Shown piece after piece: positions 8,889 through 19,920 of a stretch of DNA of 64,000 nt. Origin of the DNA: Rhodococcus sp. IEGM 1379 (GTDB lineage Bacteria > Actinomycetota > Actinomycetes > Mycobacteriales > Mycobacteriaceae); contig NZ_JASHKR010000017.1 of NCBI RefSeq assembly GCF_030056815.1, forward strand, positions 43,436 to 107,435. Reading direction: 5' to 3'. Each line of letters opens with the position of its first letter. Within the stretch, counting starts at the first letter, position 1. Made by a program: the position numbers and the translations under genes. Below the pieces are notes generated by a model. That model did no database searches and was not told the origin of the DNA. It saw only the letters and a list, made by a program, of their open reading frames with translations.

Positions 8889-10145
8889 GTGCGCGTACTC
8901 GTAATCGGCTCCGGAGCCCGTGAACATGCCCTCCTTCTCTCTCTCGCTCGCGATCCAGGTGTCACGGCCCTGATCTGCGCACCTGGCAATGCCGGGATCG
9001 CAAAAATCGCCGAGCAACACCCGGTCGACGTCGCTTCAGGTGAAGCCGTCACTGCTTTGGCGCAGAAAGTCGAAGCCGACCTCGTTGTCATCGGTCCTGA
9101 GGTTCCGCTGGTCCTCGGTGTCGCCGACGCAGTGCGCGCCGCTGGTATCGCCTGCTTCGGACCGTCAGCTGATGCAGCCCGCATCGAAGGATCCAAGGCA
9201 TTCGCCAAGGACGTGATGGCTGTCGCCGGCGTGAAGACTGCGCACAGCGAGATCGTCGACAACCCGGCCAAGCTCGACGAAGCTCTCGATCGTTTCGGCC
9301 CCAACTGGGTGGTCAAGGACGACGGGCTCGCTGCAGGTAAGGGCGTTGTCGTCACCACGGACCGCGTCGCAGCCCGCGATCACGCTGCTGAATTGCTCGA
9401 ACTCGGGCACCCCGTCCTGCTCGAATCCTTCCTCGACGGTCCCGAGGTTTCCCTCTTCTGTCTCGTTGACGGCGAGACGGTTGTCCCGCTGCTGCCCGCG
9501 CAGGATCACAAGCGCGTCGGCGACGGCGACAGCGGCCCCAACACCGGCGGTATGGGCGCTTACACGCCGTTGCCGTGGTTGCCCGACGAGATGGTCACGC
9601 AGATCGTCGACGACGTCGTGAAGCCTGTCGCCGCAGAGTTGGTTGCGCGCGGAAGTGGATTCTCCGGACTTCTCTACGCCGGCCTCGCCATGGGCGTCGA
9701 CGGACCGGCTGTGGTCGAGTTCAACTGCCGATTCGGTGACCCGGAAACTCAGGCTGTTCTGGCCCTGCTCGAAACACCGCTGGGTGGACTCCTCAATGCG
9801 ACATCCACCGGCACTCTCGATTCCGTGGGCCCGCTCCAGTGGCGCGACGGTAGTGCGGTCACCGTCGTGATTGCTGCCGAGAACTACCCGGCAACTCCGC
9901 GCACGGGCGACGTGATCACCGGAGCGGACGCCGACGGCGTTCTGCACGCGGGTACCAAGAAGCGTGAAGACGGTGCCGTCGTCTCTGCCGGCGGGCGTGT
10001 GCTGAGTGTTGTCGGAGTAGGTAAAGATCTCACCGAAGCGCGTGACGACGCGTACGCCAAGATCGCGAATGTGAAGCTTCCCGGTGGACACTTCCGGACC
10101 GATATCGGGCTCAGTGCAGTCGAAGGACGTATTGCTCTACCCTGA
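8889..10145 (+). CDS. purD: Phosphoribosylamine-glycine ligase (GAR synthetase)
   Basis: PurD joins glycine to 5-phosphoribosylamine using ATP, the second step of purine synthesis. The 418-residue length is normal. The GTG start gives [19 protein letters not shown], the PurD N-domain with its Gly-rich loop. The ATP-grasp core includes [36 protein letters not shown] and [17 protein letters not shown]. It stands alone, divergent from the ABC importer, and is followed by a strong terminator, so it is probably a single-gene transcript. Confidence 0.98.
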   Translation: MRVLVIGSGAREHALLLSLARDPGVTALICAPGNAGIAKIAEQHPVDVASGEAVTALAQKVEADLVVIGPEVPLVLGVADAVRAAGIACFGPSADAARIEGSKAFAKDVMAVAGVKTAHSEIVDNPAKLDEALDRFGPNWVVKDDGLAAGKGVVVTTDRVAARDHAAELLELGHPVLLESFLDGPEVSLFCLVDGETVVPLLPAQDHKRVGDGDSGPNTGGMGAYTPLPWLPDEMVTQIVDDVVKPVAAELVARGSGFSGLLYAGLAMGVDGPAVVEFNCRFGDPETQAVLALLETPLGGLLNATSTGTLDSVGPLQWRDGSAVTVVIAAENYPATPRTGDVITGADADGVLHAGTKKREDGAVVSAGGRVLSVVGVGKDLTEARDDAYAKIANVKLPGGHFRTDIGLSAVEGRIALP

Positions 10146-10162
10146 TTCGTTTTCTCGTGCGG

Positions 10163-10196
10163 TGGCCGGTGAACCTAAGGTTCACCGGCCATTTTT
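10163..10196 (+). terminator. Rho-independent terminator after purD
   Basis: A perfect 13-bp stem (TGGCCGGTGAACC with its complement) closes on a TAA loop and is followed by TTTTT. It starts 18 bp after the purD stop. Confidence 0.92.
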
Positions 10197-10220
10197 GTGG
10201 AAAATTGACACTTGTTCCAT

Positions 10221-11960
<1,740 letters not shown>

Positions 11961-11970
11961 CTTTTGAACG

Positions 11971-12020
11971 CGACGTGCACACCGGGGCAGTCTTCTTCCC
12001 CGGTGAGCACGTCGTTGTTT
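11971..12020 (+). terminator. Terminator after cholesterol oxidase
   Basis: The arms CGACGTGC and GCACGTCG pair, with an inner CCGGGG/CCCCGG stem, followed by TTGTTT. It lies 10 bp after the stop codon. Confidence 0.8.
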
Positions 12021-12045
12021 CTACGCCGGAACTCCTCGCAGGCCA

Positions 12046-12087
12046 ATTGTGCAGTCGCAGGCCGAACTAGCCGCGCGACTGCACAAT
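12046..12087 (-). terminator. Hairpin at the 3' end of the PAP2 gene
   Basis: ATTGTGCAGTCGC and its perfect 13-bp complement flank a 16-base loop just past the stop of the minus-strand phosphatase gene. Together with the neighbouring hairpin it separates two convergent transcripts. There is no clear T tract. Confidence 0.6.
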
Positions 12088-12902
12088 CACCGCGCGGGCT
12101 CGACCGTTCTGTCTTCTAGCTGGACGAGTGCGCAACGTTTCGCTTGCGCACGGGTATTCAGAAAACGGAAGGCTGCGCCGCCGACAGTGACCGCGAGTGT
12201 TGCCAGCACAGCCCCGGCAATGACATCGGTGAGCCAGTGGACGCCCAGATACAACCGGGTGAGGGCAACGATCACCGTGACAATGACCGCCAGGAGCATG
12301 AGAAGTCGTTTGATCGACGGAGTGTGCTGCGTCGCCACAACGAGGACGACGATGCCGATCAAAGCTGCTGTGCCCGTGACGTGGCCGGAAGGAAAGGAAT
12401 GGTCGGTCTCGAGGAGAACCTGAGTGGCGGTCGGCGGACGTTCACGCCCGACAATCGCTTTCAATACGGTGCTCGCGACGGCTGCAGCGCCAACGGTGCC
12501 GACGACGACGATGCCCGGGATCACCGACTTCGCACGCCACGAGAGCAAGGCGCCGGCCGCGATGCCGAGGATCGCTGTCGCGACGGGACTACCGATATCG
12601 GTGACGGCAACGGCAACCTGGTTGAGTCCGCTGCTCCGATGGGCGACCATCCACTCGGTCACGGGACCGTCGAACCTTGTCAGCCACCCGGCCTGCACTA
12701 CCTGCACCGATAGTGTCACCAGGGCGATCGCCAGTCCGACAACTCGAAAGACCGTCGATCGCACGTCGGCTGACCGATAAATCGATCCGACTCCGAAAAG
12801 CGCGGCAGCAACGAGCATCGCGGTGACGGCGATTTCCGCGGTGGTGCTTTCGGTCAACACTTCGGTGACCACGGCATGCGGGGACGTGACAGATGCAAGC
12901 AT
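12087..12902 (-). CDS. PAP2-family membrane phosphatase
   Basis: A 271-residue polytopic protein with the three phosphatidic-acid-phosphatase motifs: KAIVGRERP (KX6RP), HSFPSGHVTG (PSGH) and TRLYLGVHWLTD (SRX5HX3D, with T for S). The active site should face outward and remove phosphate from a lipid or undecaprenyl pyrophosphate. The ATG at 12902 is chosen; an in-frame GTG at 12947 would add 15 residues. It is divergent from the response regulator at 13000. Confidence 0.88.
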   Translation of the reverse strand: MLASVTSPHAVVTEVLTESTTAEIAVTAMLVAAALFGVGSIYRSADVRSTVFRVVGLAIALVTLSVQVVQAGWLTRFDGPVTEWMVAHRSSGLNQVAVAVTDIGSPVATAILGIAAGALLSWRAKSVIPGIVVVGTVGAAAVASTVLKAIVGRERPPTATQVLLETDHSFPSGHVTGTAALIGIVVLVVATQHTPSIKRLLMLLAVIVTVIVALTRLYLGVHWLTDVIAGAVLATLAVTVGGAAFRFLNTRAQAKRCALVQLEDRTVEPAR

Positions 12903-12999
12903 GGATCGAAGTCTGCCCAGCCGATGCTGAAGAAACGCTGAATGCACGTTCGGCGACGGTGCGTAATCTGTTGTACTGAGTTCGGAAAGGGGGCCTACG

Positions 13000-13686
13000 G
13001 TGCGAGTACTGGTAGTTGAGGACGAGGTACGACTGGCGGAGACAATTCGTCGGGGGTTGGTCGCCGAAGGATTTGTGGTTGCCGTCGAACACAACGGTGA
13101 CGACGGACTTATTGCCGCCGGCAGCGACGAGTTCGATGTGATTGTTCTCGACATCATGTTGCCGGGGAAAAGTGGTTACGAGATCGTTCGCGAACTGCGC
13201 GCCCGCCGGATCTGGACGCCGATCCTGATGCTGTCAGCGAAGGACGGGGAGTACGACCTGGCCGATGCGTTCGATCTCGGTGCCGACGACTATCTGGTCA
13301 AACCCTTTTCCTTCGTGGTGCTTCTTGCGCGCCTGCGTGCATTGGTACGACGGGGCGCACCGCAACGGCCGACGGTATTGACCGTCGGCGATTTGGCGCT
13401 CGATCCTGCGAGGCATCAGGTGACCCGGGGTGCCATCGTGCTGTTGCTGACTCCCCGCGAGTACAGCGTTCTCGAATTTCTGATGCGCAACAATGGGGTA
13501 GTCGTGACCAAGAGCGAAATTGTTCGATCCGTCTGGGACACCAACTACGAGGGTGACGAGAATATCGTCGAGGTCTACATCGGCTACCTGAGAAAAAAGG
13601 TAGACGCACCGTTCGGGACACACAGCATTGAGACGGTGCGCGGCGTGGGCTACCGATGCAGGTCAGATTCGAATTCTCAGTCCTGA
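13000..13686 (+). CDS. OmpR-family response regulator
   Basis: The 228-residue protein has a receiver domain with the acidic pocket VVEDE, the phospho-acceptor Asp in VIVLDIMLPGKSG and the conserved Lys in DDYLVKPFSF, then a winged helix (LTPREYSVLEFLMRNN, VEVYIGYLRKKVD, TVRGVGYRCR). It starts at a GTG. Its likely kinase is the convergent neighbour at 13677-15062, whose 3' end overlaps this gene by 10 bp. Most such pairs are co-directional operons, so this layout is unusual. The target genes are unknown; the divergent PAP2 gene is a candidate. Confidence 0.93.
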   Translation: MRVLVVEDEVRLAETIRRGLVAEGFVVAVEHNGDDGLIAAGSDEFDVIVLDIMLPGKSGYEIVRELRARRIWTPILMLSAKDGEYDLADAFDLGADDYLVKPFSFVVLLARLRALVRRGAPQRPTVLTVGDLALDPARHQVTRGAIVLLLTPREYSVLEFLMRNNGVVVTKSEIVRSVWDTNYEGDENIVEVYIGYLRKKVDAPFGTHSIETVRGVGYRCRSDSNSQS

Positions 13687-15062
13687 TCTGTCGGGATCGC
13701 GATGTCGAATCTGCTTCCACCGCTAGCTCTTTCGGTTACTGTGATGGTTCCACCGTGCGTGGCAGCGATATCCGACGCGATGGCCAACCCGAGTCCGGAG
13801 CCTCCGCCCTCTCTTGATCGCGGGGAGTCGAGCCTGACGAAGCGTCCGAAAATTCTTTCCCTCTCGGATGCCGGGATGCCGGGTCCGTCGTCTTCGATCA
13901 TGATGTGGGCTGTGCCCCCGGCCTCGGAACAGCTCAGCCACACTTGGTTTTCCGCGTGGCGAACAGCATTGTCGACGAGGTTGCGTACCAAGCGTGTCAA
14001 CGAACGCGGGTCCCCGGTGACACGAACCGGCACTATTGCTGCTGTCACGGCGACATCCGAGATTCCGGAGATCCGCTTCTTCTCGTTGAACAGAATGTCG
14101 TCGATATCCACGTCCACGGTGAGTTTCGTTTGCTTGACGTCTCTTTCGTCTACGCGTGCCAAGGTCAGGAGATCCTCGATCAGTTGCCGCATCCTCCTGG
14201 CTTCGGGGAGCAGTGCGCCCTCGATCAATGCGTCATCGAGTAGTTCGGGGCGGCGGTATGCCAGTTCGAGTGCAGTAGTGATGGTGGACAACGGACTTCG
14301 CAGTTCATGGCTGGCGTCACTGATAAATCGCTGCTGAGCCTGTGCGCCTTCGTCGAGGCGAGCCAACATGTCGTTCATAGTTGTTGCCAGTCGTGCTATT
14401 TCGTCGTTTCCCGACGGTACCGGCACTCGTTCGCCGTGACTGCTGCTCGAAATCGACGCGACTCTCGTCCGGATACGTTCCACCGGCGCGAGAGCGGAAC
14501 CTACGAGCCGGTATGTCGCGAATGCCGCCAGCGCGAGAACGAGAGGCCCGACTACCGTCAAAAGTATTGCCACGGTGGTCACTACGGTCTCGACAGGTTC
14601 ACGATCAGCTCCGACGAAGATCGTGACCAGCTCGGTCGGGGTCGCGACACCGCGGCCGATCAACCAGTAGTCGCTGTTGTCGGACAGTGTGACGCGGCCG
14701 AAGGATTCGGAGTGATCAGGTTCGAGAATTCGCTGCGAGAGCAGTCCGTTCTCGGTACCGGGTGATTGGGCCAGAACTTGGTGATCAGATCCCACGATCT
14801 GAACGATTCCGATCTGGCTGTCCGTCGACAGGAGTGACGGGTCGAGATCGGTAGCACTTTCTCCACTGAGTTGTTGAGCGAGTTGCGTGGCTCGTGCATC
14901 GGAACTGTCTATCGCCGACAGTTGGAGCGAGTTCGCGAGAACGAATACGAGAGCCACCCCCGCGATCACGAGACAGAACGCGATGACCAGCGTCGACGCC
15001 ACAGTCGAGCGGATACGGACGCTCCACTGGGATGGATGGAGAATCGACGCCGCGAAGTTCAT
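13677..15062 (-). CDS. Sensor histidine kinase, EnvZ/MprB type
   Basis: A 461-residue kinase with two membrane helices (near residues 18-40 and 160-185) bracketing an extracytoplasmic sensor, then HAMP and the DHp helix with the phospho-accepting His in FISDASHELRSPLSTI. The ATPase domain has NLVDNAVRHA, IEDDGPGIP and GSGLGLAIASDIAATHGG. It is on the opposite strand from its probable partner, the OmpR-type regulator, and the stop codons overlap. Confidence 0.93.
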   Translation of the reverse strand: MNFAASILHPSQWSVRIRSTVASTLVIAFCLVIAGVALVFVLANSLQLSAIDSSDARATQLAQQLSGESATDLDPSLLSTDSQIGIVQIVGSDHQVLAQSPGTENGLLSQRILEPDHSESFGRVTLSDNSDYWLIGRGVATPTELVTIFVGADREPVETVVTTVAILLTVVGPLVLALAAFATYRLVGSALAPVERIRTRVASISSSSHGERVPVPSGNDEIARLATTMNDMLARLDEGAQAQQRFISDASHELRSPLSTITTALELAYRRPELLDDALIEGALLPEARRMRQLIEDLLTLARVDERDVKQTKLTVDVDIDDILFNEKKRISGISDVAVTAAIVPVRVTGDPRSLTRLVRNLVDNAVRHAENQVWLSCSEAGGTAHIMIEDDGPGIPASERERIFGRFVRLDSPRSREGGGSGLGLAIASDIAATHGGTITVTERASGGSRFDIAIPTDQD

Positions 15063-15156
15063 GCGTTCAGTCTCTACTGCATGGGCCGAGAGCGACGAGT
15101 GTTCTCAGCTTCCTTTCAACAAGCACCTGCAACTCTGACCCACATGACTCTCACAC

Positions 15157-15944
15157 GTGAGCCGGCGCAAGGTCTCCGAGGTAACTCTGTATTTCTGGAT
15201 CATAAAGATTCTGGGTACGAGGGTTGGTGAGACTGCGGCAGATTCGCTCAATGCAGATCTCGGCATCGTATTGACCGGGACGGCAGCATTGACGACTGGG
15301 CTACTGGTGATCGCCCTGGGATCCAGTTCGCGCGGAAACAGTATGTGCCGTGGGTCTATTGGTTGGAAGTGGTGCTGATCAGTGTGGTGGGAACGTTGAT
15401 CACCGACATCCTCACCGACACCTTCGGAGTGTCATTGGAAGTGAGTGCCGGAATCTTCGCGGTTGCGTTGGCCGTGACATTTGCAGTGTGGTTTGCGAGT
15501 GAACGAACTTTGTCCATTCACAGCATCCGGACGCCGAAGCGCGAAGCGTTCTACTGGCTCGCGATTCTCTTCACCTTCGCGCTCGGCGCGGCGGCGGGTG
15601 ACCTGATCGCAGAGCAGGTCAATCTGGGATATGCAAAGTCGGCAATCCTGTTCGGTGCCGTCATTGCTGTGGTGACCGCGGCTCACTACGGGCTGAAACT
15701 CAATGCGGTGCTGGAATTCTGGATCGCGTACATCGTCACCAGGCCGCTGGGTGCGTCGTTCGGTGACCTGTTGACTCAGGACCGTGACGAAGGCGGATTG
15801 GGATTCGGGCCGACCGTCACGACGTTGGTGTTCACGATCGTGATCGTGGCACTGGTTGCATTCCTGACGGTCAGCAAGGTCGACGTTCTCCCGGCCAAGG
15901 TCTCGGATCTCGAAGCTACTGAACGAGAACCCACTGACGCTTGA
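15157..15944 (+). pseudogene. Polytopic membrane protein (COG4705-like) broken by a one-base deletion
   Basis: The GTG at 15157 opens a frame (MSRRKVSEVTLYFWIIKILG) that runs in family register to about codon 54. The run GGG at 15318-15320 then appears to lack one G. Adding a G restores VIALGIQFARKQYVPWVYWL and joins directly to the downstream frame, which ends at 15944 with DLEATEREPTDA. The repaired protein would be 262 residues with about seven to eight membrane helices, the size I recall for this family of uncharacterised membrane proteins. It is either a real frameshift or a homopolymer sequencing error; both halves still look well conserved. Confidence 0.85.
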
Positions 15945-15970
15945 TTGGCGGTACCGACTACCGTCGAGGT

Positions 15971-17131
15971 GTGCGCTCAGAATCTCGTCGATCGAACATC
16001 CAGACCTTCCACGTCATGGACGTGTGGAAAGCCGCTACCGAACGCCAGCGGACGCATGGCGACGTCCTCACGTTGGCGGCCGGTCAGCCGTCGACGCCGG
16101 CGCCGACCCCGGTATTGCGTGCAACGCAGGAGATCCTGGGTAGAGAACTCCTCGGGTACACCGAGACATTCGGGATCTTGGCGCTCCGCGAGGCCATCGC
16201 GGGCTACCATTCCGAGCGTTCGGGAATCACCGTCGACGCCGACGACGTTGTCGTGACGACAGGTTCGTCGGGCGCGTTCACATTGCTCTTCCTGGCTGCA
16301 TTCGATGAAGGCGATACCGTCGTCGTCGCACGTCCGGGATACCCGGCCTATCGTAATACCCTTGCGGCGCTGGGTTGCAACGTCGTCGAACTCGATTGCG
16401 GACCGGCGACGCGCTATCAGCCGACAGTCGAGATGCTCGAAGCGCTGCCGTCGCCGCCGGCCGGCTTGATTGTCGCGAGCCCCGCCAATCCCACCGGAAC
16501 GGTCATCGCACCCGACGAGTTGGCGGCGCTTGCCCATTGGTGTGACGAGCACGGAACTCTCCTGATTTCCGACGAGATTTACCACGGCATCGGCTACGGC
16601 GATCAGCAGACGTCGAGTGCCTGGGAAACCTCCCGCGAATCGGTTGTCATCGGCTCGGTGTCCAAGTACTTCTCGATGACGGGCTGGCGACTCGGCTGGA
16701 TGCTGGTGCCCACTTACTTGCGTCGACCGCTGCAGCGCCTCGCGTCGAACATGACCGTGTGCCCGCCCGCGATTTCGCAGTACGCCGCGATCGAAGCTTT
16801 CTCGGCTGACGCGAAGGTCGAACTGGATGGTCATGTCGAACGCTATGCGCGCAACCGTGAGCTTCTGCTTACCGGGTTGCCGAGGCTCGGCATCACCGAT
16901 CTGGCCCCCGCTGACGGCGCGTTCTACGTATACGCCGATATCGGACATCTCTGCGGCGACGAGGGCGCGACTGCCTGGTGTTCGCGGTTGCTGACCGATA
17001 CCGGAGTCGCGTTGGCGCCGGGAATCGACTTCGACACCGTGCATGGAAATCGGATGGTTCGGCTCTCGTTTGCCGGTGCCACAGCGGACATCGAAGAGGC
17101 GCTTCGACGCCTCGAATCGTGGCTTGGGTAA
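15971..17131 (+). CDS. Class I/II pyridoxal-phosphate-dependent aminotransferase
   Basis: A 386-residue fold-type I aminotransferase from the GTG at 15971. A TTG at 15941 overlapping the previous stop is an alternative start. The PLP lysine is in VIGSVSKYFSMTGWRLGWML. Other family marks are TLAAGQPSTPAPTPV, ASPANPTGTVI, LISDEIYHGIGYG and the terminal Arg in NRMVRLSFAG. The substrate is uncertain; relatives act on aspartate, aromatic or branched-chain amino acids. The gene stands before a TetR regulator. Confidence 0.92.
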   Translation: MRSESRRSNIQTFHVMDVWKAATERQRTHGDVLTLAAGQPSTPAPTPVLRATQEILGRELLGYTETFGILALREAIAGYHSERSGITVDADDVVVTTGSSGAFTLLFLAAFDEGDTVVVARPGYPAYRNTLAALGCNVVELDCGPATRYQPTVEMLEALPSPPAGLIVASPANPTGTVIAPDELAALAHWCDEHGTLLISDEIYHGIGYGDQQTSSAWETSRESVVIGSVSKYFSMTGWRLGWMLVPTYLRRPLQRLASNMTVCPPAISQYAAIEAFSADAKVELDGHVERYARNRELLLTGLPRLGITDLAPADGAFYVYADIGHLCGDEGATAWCSRLLTDTGVALAPGIDFDTVHGNRMVRLSFAGATADIEEALRRLESWLG

Positions 17132-17195
17132 CAAACAGCAAGGTGTTCGCACTGTTTCCCGATGCATGTACCTATAAAACTGGCACGATGGAACG

Positions 17196-17807
17196 GTGTC
17201 GGGAGCAGCAACACCCAAGGGAGAAAAACGTCGCCAAGCACTGGTGGCGTCCGCTGCTGAGCTTTTGCTGGAAGGTGGGTTCGACGCGGTCCGCCACCGC
17301 GCCGTCGCAACGCGGGCAGGCCTTCCGCTGGCATCGACCACTTACTACTTCGATTCACTCGACGACCTCATCGCCTGCGCCGTCGAATTGAACGGCAACG
17401 CGGATATGGACGCGGCGCGTGCCCGTGTCGAAGTAGTGACCATGCGTCGACGGGGCTCCGAATCCACCGTCGATCTGCTGGTGGACCTGCTGTTCGGTGT
17501 GGACGAAAGGCTGGCGGAGAGCCGTGAACGGTTGATCTCGCGGTACGAAAGATCTGTTGCCTGCGCTCGGCACCCGGCATTACGTGACGTGCAGTTGAGG
17601 TTGCGCGCGCAATTGGACGAAGTGCTGACCGAGGCGTTAAAGCGCTCGGGCCGCTCAACTGCCGACGGTCAACTGCGACGCCTGGTAGCTATGGTTGATG
17701 GCGCGATGATCACGGGATTGGGGGAGTACGACCCCGACCCGCGTGGTTTGGCCCGCGGGATGCTTCTCGAATCGATCGATGTGATGGCCCCATCTGTGCA
17801 GGGGTAA
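17196..17807 (+). CDS. TetR-family transcriptional regulator
   Basis: The 203-residue protein has the N-terminal TetR helix-turn-helix (VRHRAVATRAGLPLASTTYYF) and an unrelated helical C-terminal ligand domain. It starts at a GTG 64 bp after the aminotransferase and ends 34 bp before purB. In mycobacteria a TetR gene also lies near purB, as I recall, but nothing here shows that it controls purine genes. Confidence 0.88.
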   Translation: MSGAATPKGEKRRQALVASAAELLLEGGFDAVRHRAVATRAGLPLASTTYYFDSLDDLIACAVELNGNADMDAARARVEVVTMRRRGSESTVDLLVDLLFGVDERLAESRERLISRYERSVACARHPALRDVQLRLRAQLDEVLTEALKRSGRSTADGQLRRLVAMVDGAMITGLGEYDPDPRGLARGMLLESIDVMAPSVQG

Positions 17808-17841
17808 CGGCCATACTTGCCCACCGTTAGACTGAGGCCTC

Positions 17842-19263
17842 GTGAGCCGCATCCCGAATGTCCTTGCCAACCGTTACGCCAGCCCGGAGCTTGCCGCTCT
17901 GTGGTCGCCTGAGTACAAGATCGTGCTCGAGCGCCAGCTGTGGGTGGCGGTGTTGCGAGCTCAAACCGAGCTGGGCATCGACATTCCGGCCGACGCCGTC
18001 GCCGATTACGAGCGTGTGATCGACAACGTCGACCTGCAGTCCATCGCCGATCGTGAGCGTGTAACCCGCCACGACGTGAAGGCCCGCATCGAGGAGTTCA
18101 ACGCCCTCGCCGGCCATGAGCAGGTTCACAAGGGCATGACCAGCCGCGACCTCACCGAGAACGTCGAGCAGTTGCAGATCGTCCGCTCCCTCGAGCACGT
18201 CTACAACCACGGCATCGCCGTCGCCGCCCGTCTGGGTGAGCGCGCTGCCGAGTACTCGTCCATCGTGATGGCCGGCCGCTCGCACAACGTCGCAGCTCAG
18301 GCCACAACTTTGGGTAAGCGCTTTGCGTCGGCTGCCGACGAACTGCTGGTTGCACTGACTCGTCTGCGTCAGCTGATCGACCGCTACCCGCTCCGCGGAA
18401 TCAAGGGCCCGATGGGCACCGCGCAGGACATGCTCGATCTCTTGGACGGTGACGCAGCCAAGCTGGATCAGCTCGAGACGAAGGTCGCCGAGCACCTCGG
18501 GTTCACCAATGTTCTGACCAGTGTCGGCCAGATCTACCCGCGTTCCCTCGACCACGACGTCATCTCCGCCCTTGTCCAGGTCGGTGCCGCGCCGTCGTCG
18601 TTCGCGCACACCATCCGCCTCATGGCCGGCCACGAACTCGTTACCGAGGGCTTCCAGCCCGGCCAGGTCGGCAGTTCCGCGATGCCGCACAAGATGAACA
18701 CCCGCTCCTGCGAGCGCGTCAACGGACTGCAGGTCATCCTGCGCGGCTACGGTTCCATGGCAGCCGAGATGGCCGGCGCTCAGTGGAACGAAGGCGATGT
18801 CTTCTGCTCGGTGATTCGCCGCGTTGCACTGCCTGACGCTTTCTTCGCGATCGATGGAATGTTCGAGACCTTCTTGACGGTGCTCGCGGAAATGGGCGCC
18901 TACCCGGCCGTCATCGAGAAGGAACTGACGCGCTACCTGCCGTTCCTCGCCACCACTCGGGTACTCATGGCAGCTGTTCGCGCCGGCGTCGGACGCGAGA
19001 CCGCGCACGAAGCCATCAAGGAAAATGCCGTCGCCGTGGCACTTGCGATGCGCGAAGAGGGCAAGGAACCTGATCTTCTGGATCGCCTCGCCGCCGACGA
19101 CCGTCTGCCGCTCGATCGCGCTGCGCTCGATGCAGCCCTCGAGGACAAGGCCGCCTTCATCGGCGCCGCGTCGGCTCAGGTCGAATCCGTTGTCGCCGAG
19201 GTACAGAAGCTTGTCGACGCTAACCCCGAAGCTGCGGCGTACGCGCCGTCGCCGATTTTGTAG
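17842..19263 (+). CDS. purB: Adenylosuccinate lyase
   Basis: PurB releases fumarate from SAICAR and from adenylosuccinate, two steps of purine synthesis. The 473-residue protein has the fumarase/aspartase superfamily signature GQVGSSAMPHKMNTRSCERV and early motifs KGMTSRDLTENVEQLQ and MAGRSHNVAAQATTLGKR that hold catalytic His residues. It starts at a GTG. A long hairpin follows. Confidence 0.98.
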   Translation: MSRIPNVLANRYASPELAALWSPEYKIVLERQLWVAVLRAQTELGIDIPADAVADYERVIDNVDLQSIADRERVTRHDVKARIEEFNALAGHEQVHKGMTSRDLTENVEQLQIVRSLEHVYNHGIAVAARLGERAAEYSSIVMAGRSHNVAAQATTLGKRFASAADELLVALTRLRQLIDRYPLRGIKGPMGTAQDMLDLLDGDAAKLDQLETKVAEHLGFTNVLTSVGQIYPRSLDHDVISALVQVGAAPSSFAHTIRLMAGHELVTEGFQPGQVGSSAMPHKMNTRSCERVNGLQVILRGYGSMAAEMAGAQWNEGDVFCSVIRRVALPDAFFAIDGMFETFLTVLAEMGAYPAVIEKELTRYLPFLATTRVLMAAVRAGVGRETAHEAIKENAVAVALAMREEGKEPDLLDRLAADDRLPLDRAALDAALEDKAAFIGAASAQVESVVAEVQKLVDANPEAAAYAPSPIL

Positions 19264-19270
19264 GGGCTAC

Positions 19271-19320
19271 GCCCTGTGCGCCTTTCTGGTAGTCACCGCT
19301 ACCAAAAAGGCGCACAGGGC
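19271..19320. terminator. Long hairpin between purB and the HIT gene
   Basis: A 22-bp stem with a single G.U-type mismatch (arm beginning GCCCTGTGCGCC) closes on a six-base loop. There is no T tract after it on the plus strand. It ends 8 bp before the HIT gene start, so it could also sit in that gene's leader. Confidence 0.7.
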
Positions 19321-19328
19321 CGAAGGCT

Positions 19329-19742
19329 ATGAACTGCATCTTCTGCTCCATCATCGCCGGCGAGGCAGCAGCCAGCGTCGTCTACGACGACGCGAATGTT
19401 CTTGCCTTCATGGATATTCGGCCGTTCACGTCAGGTCATCTCCTCGTTGTGCCGAAACGTCACGCCAGTGGATTGTCGACGCTGGATCCCGACGACGGTG
19501 CCAGGATCTTCGCGGTTGCGCAGAAAATTGCCACGGCCATGCGCGCTGGGCCACTTCCGATCGACGGCGTCAATCTTCATCTCTCCGACGGAGCTGTCGC
19601 GGGGCAGGAAGTTTTCCACGTCCACCTGCATGTCATCCCCCGGAATCGTGGCGACGGCTTCGGTGTGCGCGCTCAGCCCCGTACGCCGCAGCGGGCGGTA
19701 CTCGACAGCACGGCAGCCGTAATCCGGGAAGCATTGAACTAA
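19329..19742 (+). CDS. HIT family nucleotide-binding hydrolase
   Basis: A complete 137-residue histidine-triad protein. The N-terminus MNCIFCSIIAGEAAASVVYD has the zinc-ligand type CxxC, and the catalytic triad is HVHLHVIPR. It probably hydrolyses nucleoside phosphoramidates or dinucleoside polyphosphates in the cytoplasm. It follows purB across a hairpin. Confidence 0.94.
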   Translation: MNCIFCSIIAGEAAASVVYDDANVLAFMDIRPFTSGHLLVVPKRHASGLSTLDPDDGARIFAVAQKIATAMRAGPLPIDGVNLHLSDGAVAGQEVFHVHLHVIPRNRGDGFGVRAQPRTPQRAVLDSTAAVIREALN

Positions 19743-19920
19743 TGATTCACCGGTAACGGCGATTCTCGTAGGATTGTTCGGTAACCACCATAACCGTTCG
19801 AGGTTCCGAAGGACTCAGATACATTTGCAGTTCGAACGCCGGTCTGACAAGAGCTGCTGGTAATCGTTTCGGCTCGAGTATCTACCGGTGCCGGGGGAGC
19901 CTGATATCGAATGGAGTCGG

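Noticed and set aside
17827..19008. 393-codon open frame opposite purB
   Set aside because: Antisense shadow of purB; no protein family is seen.
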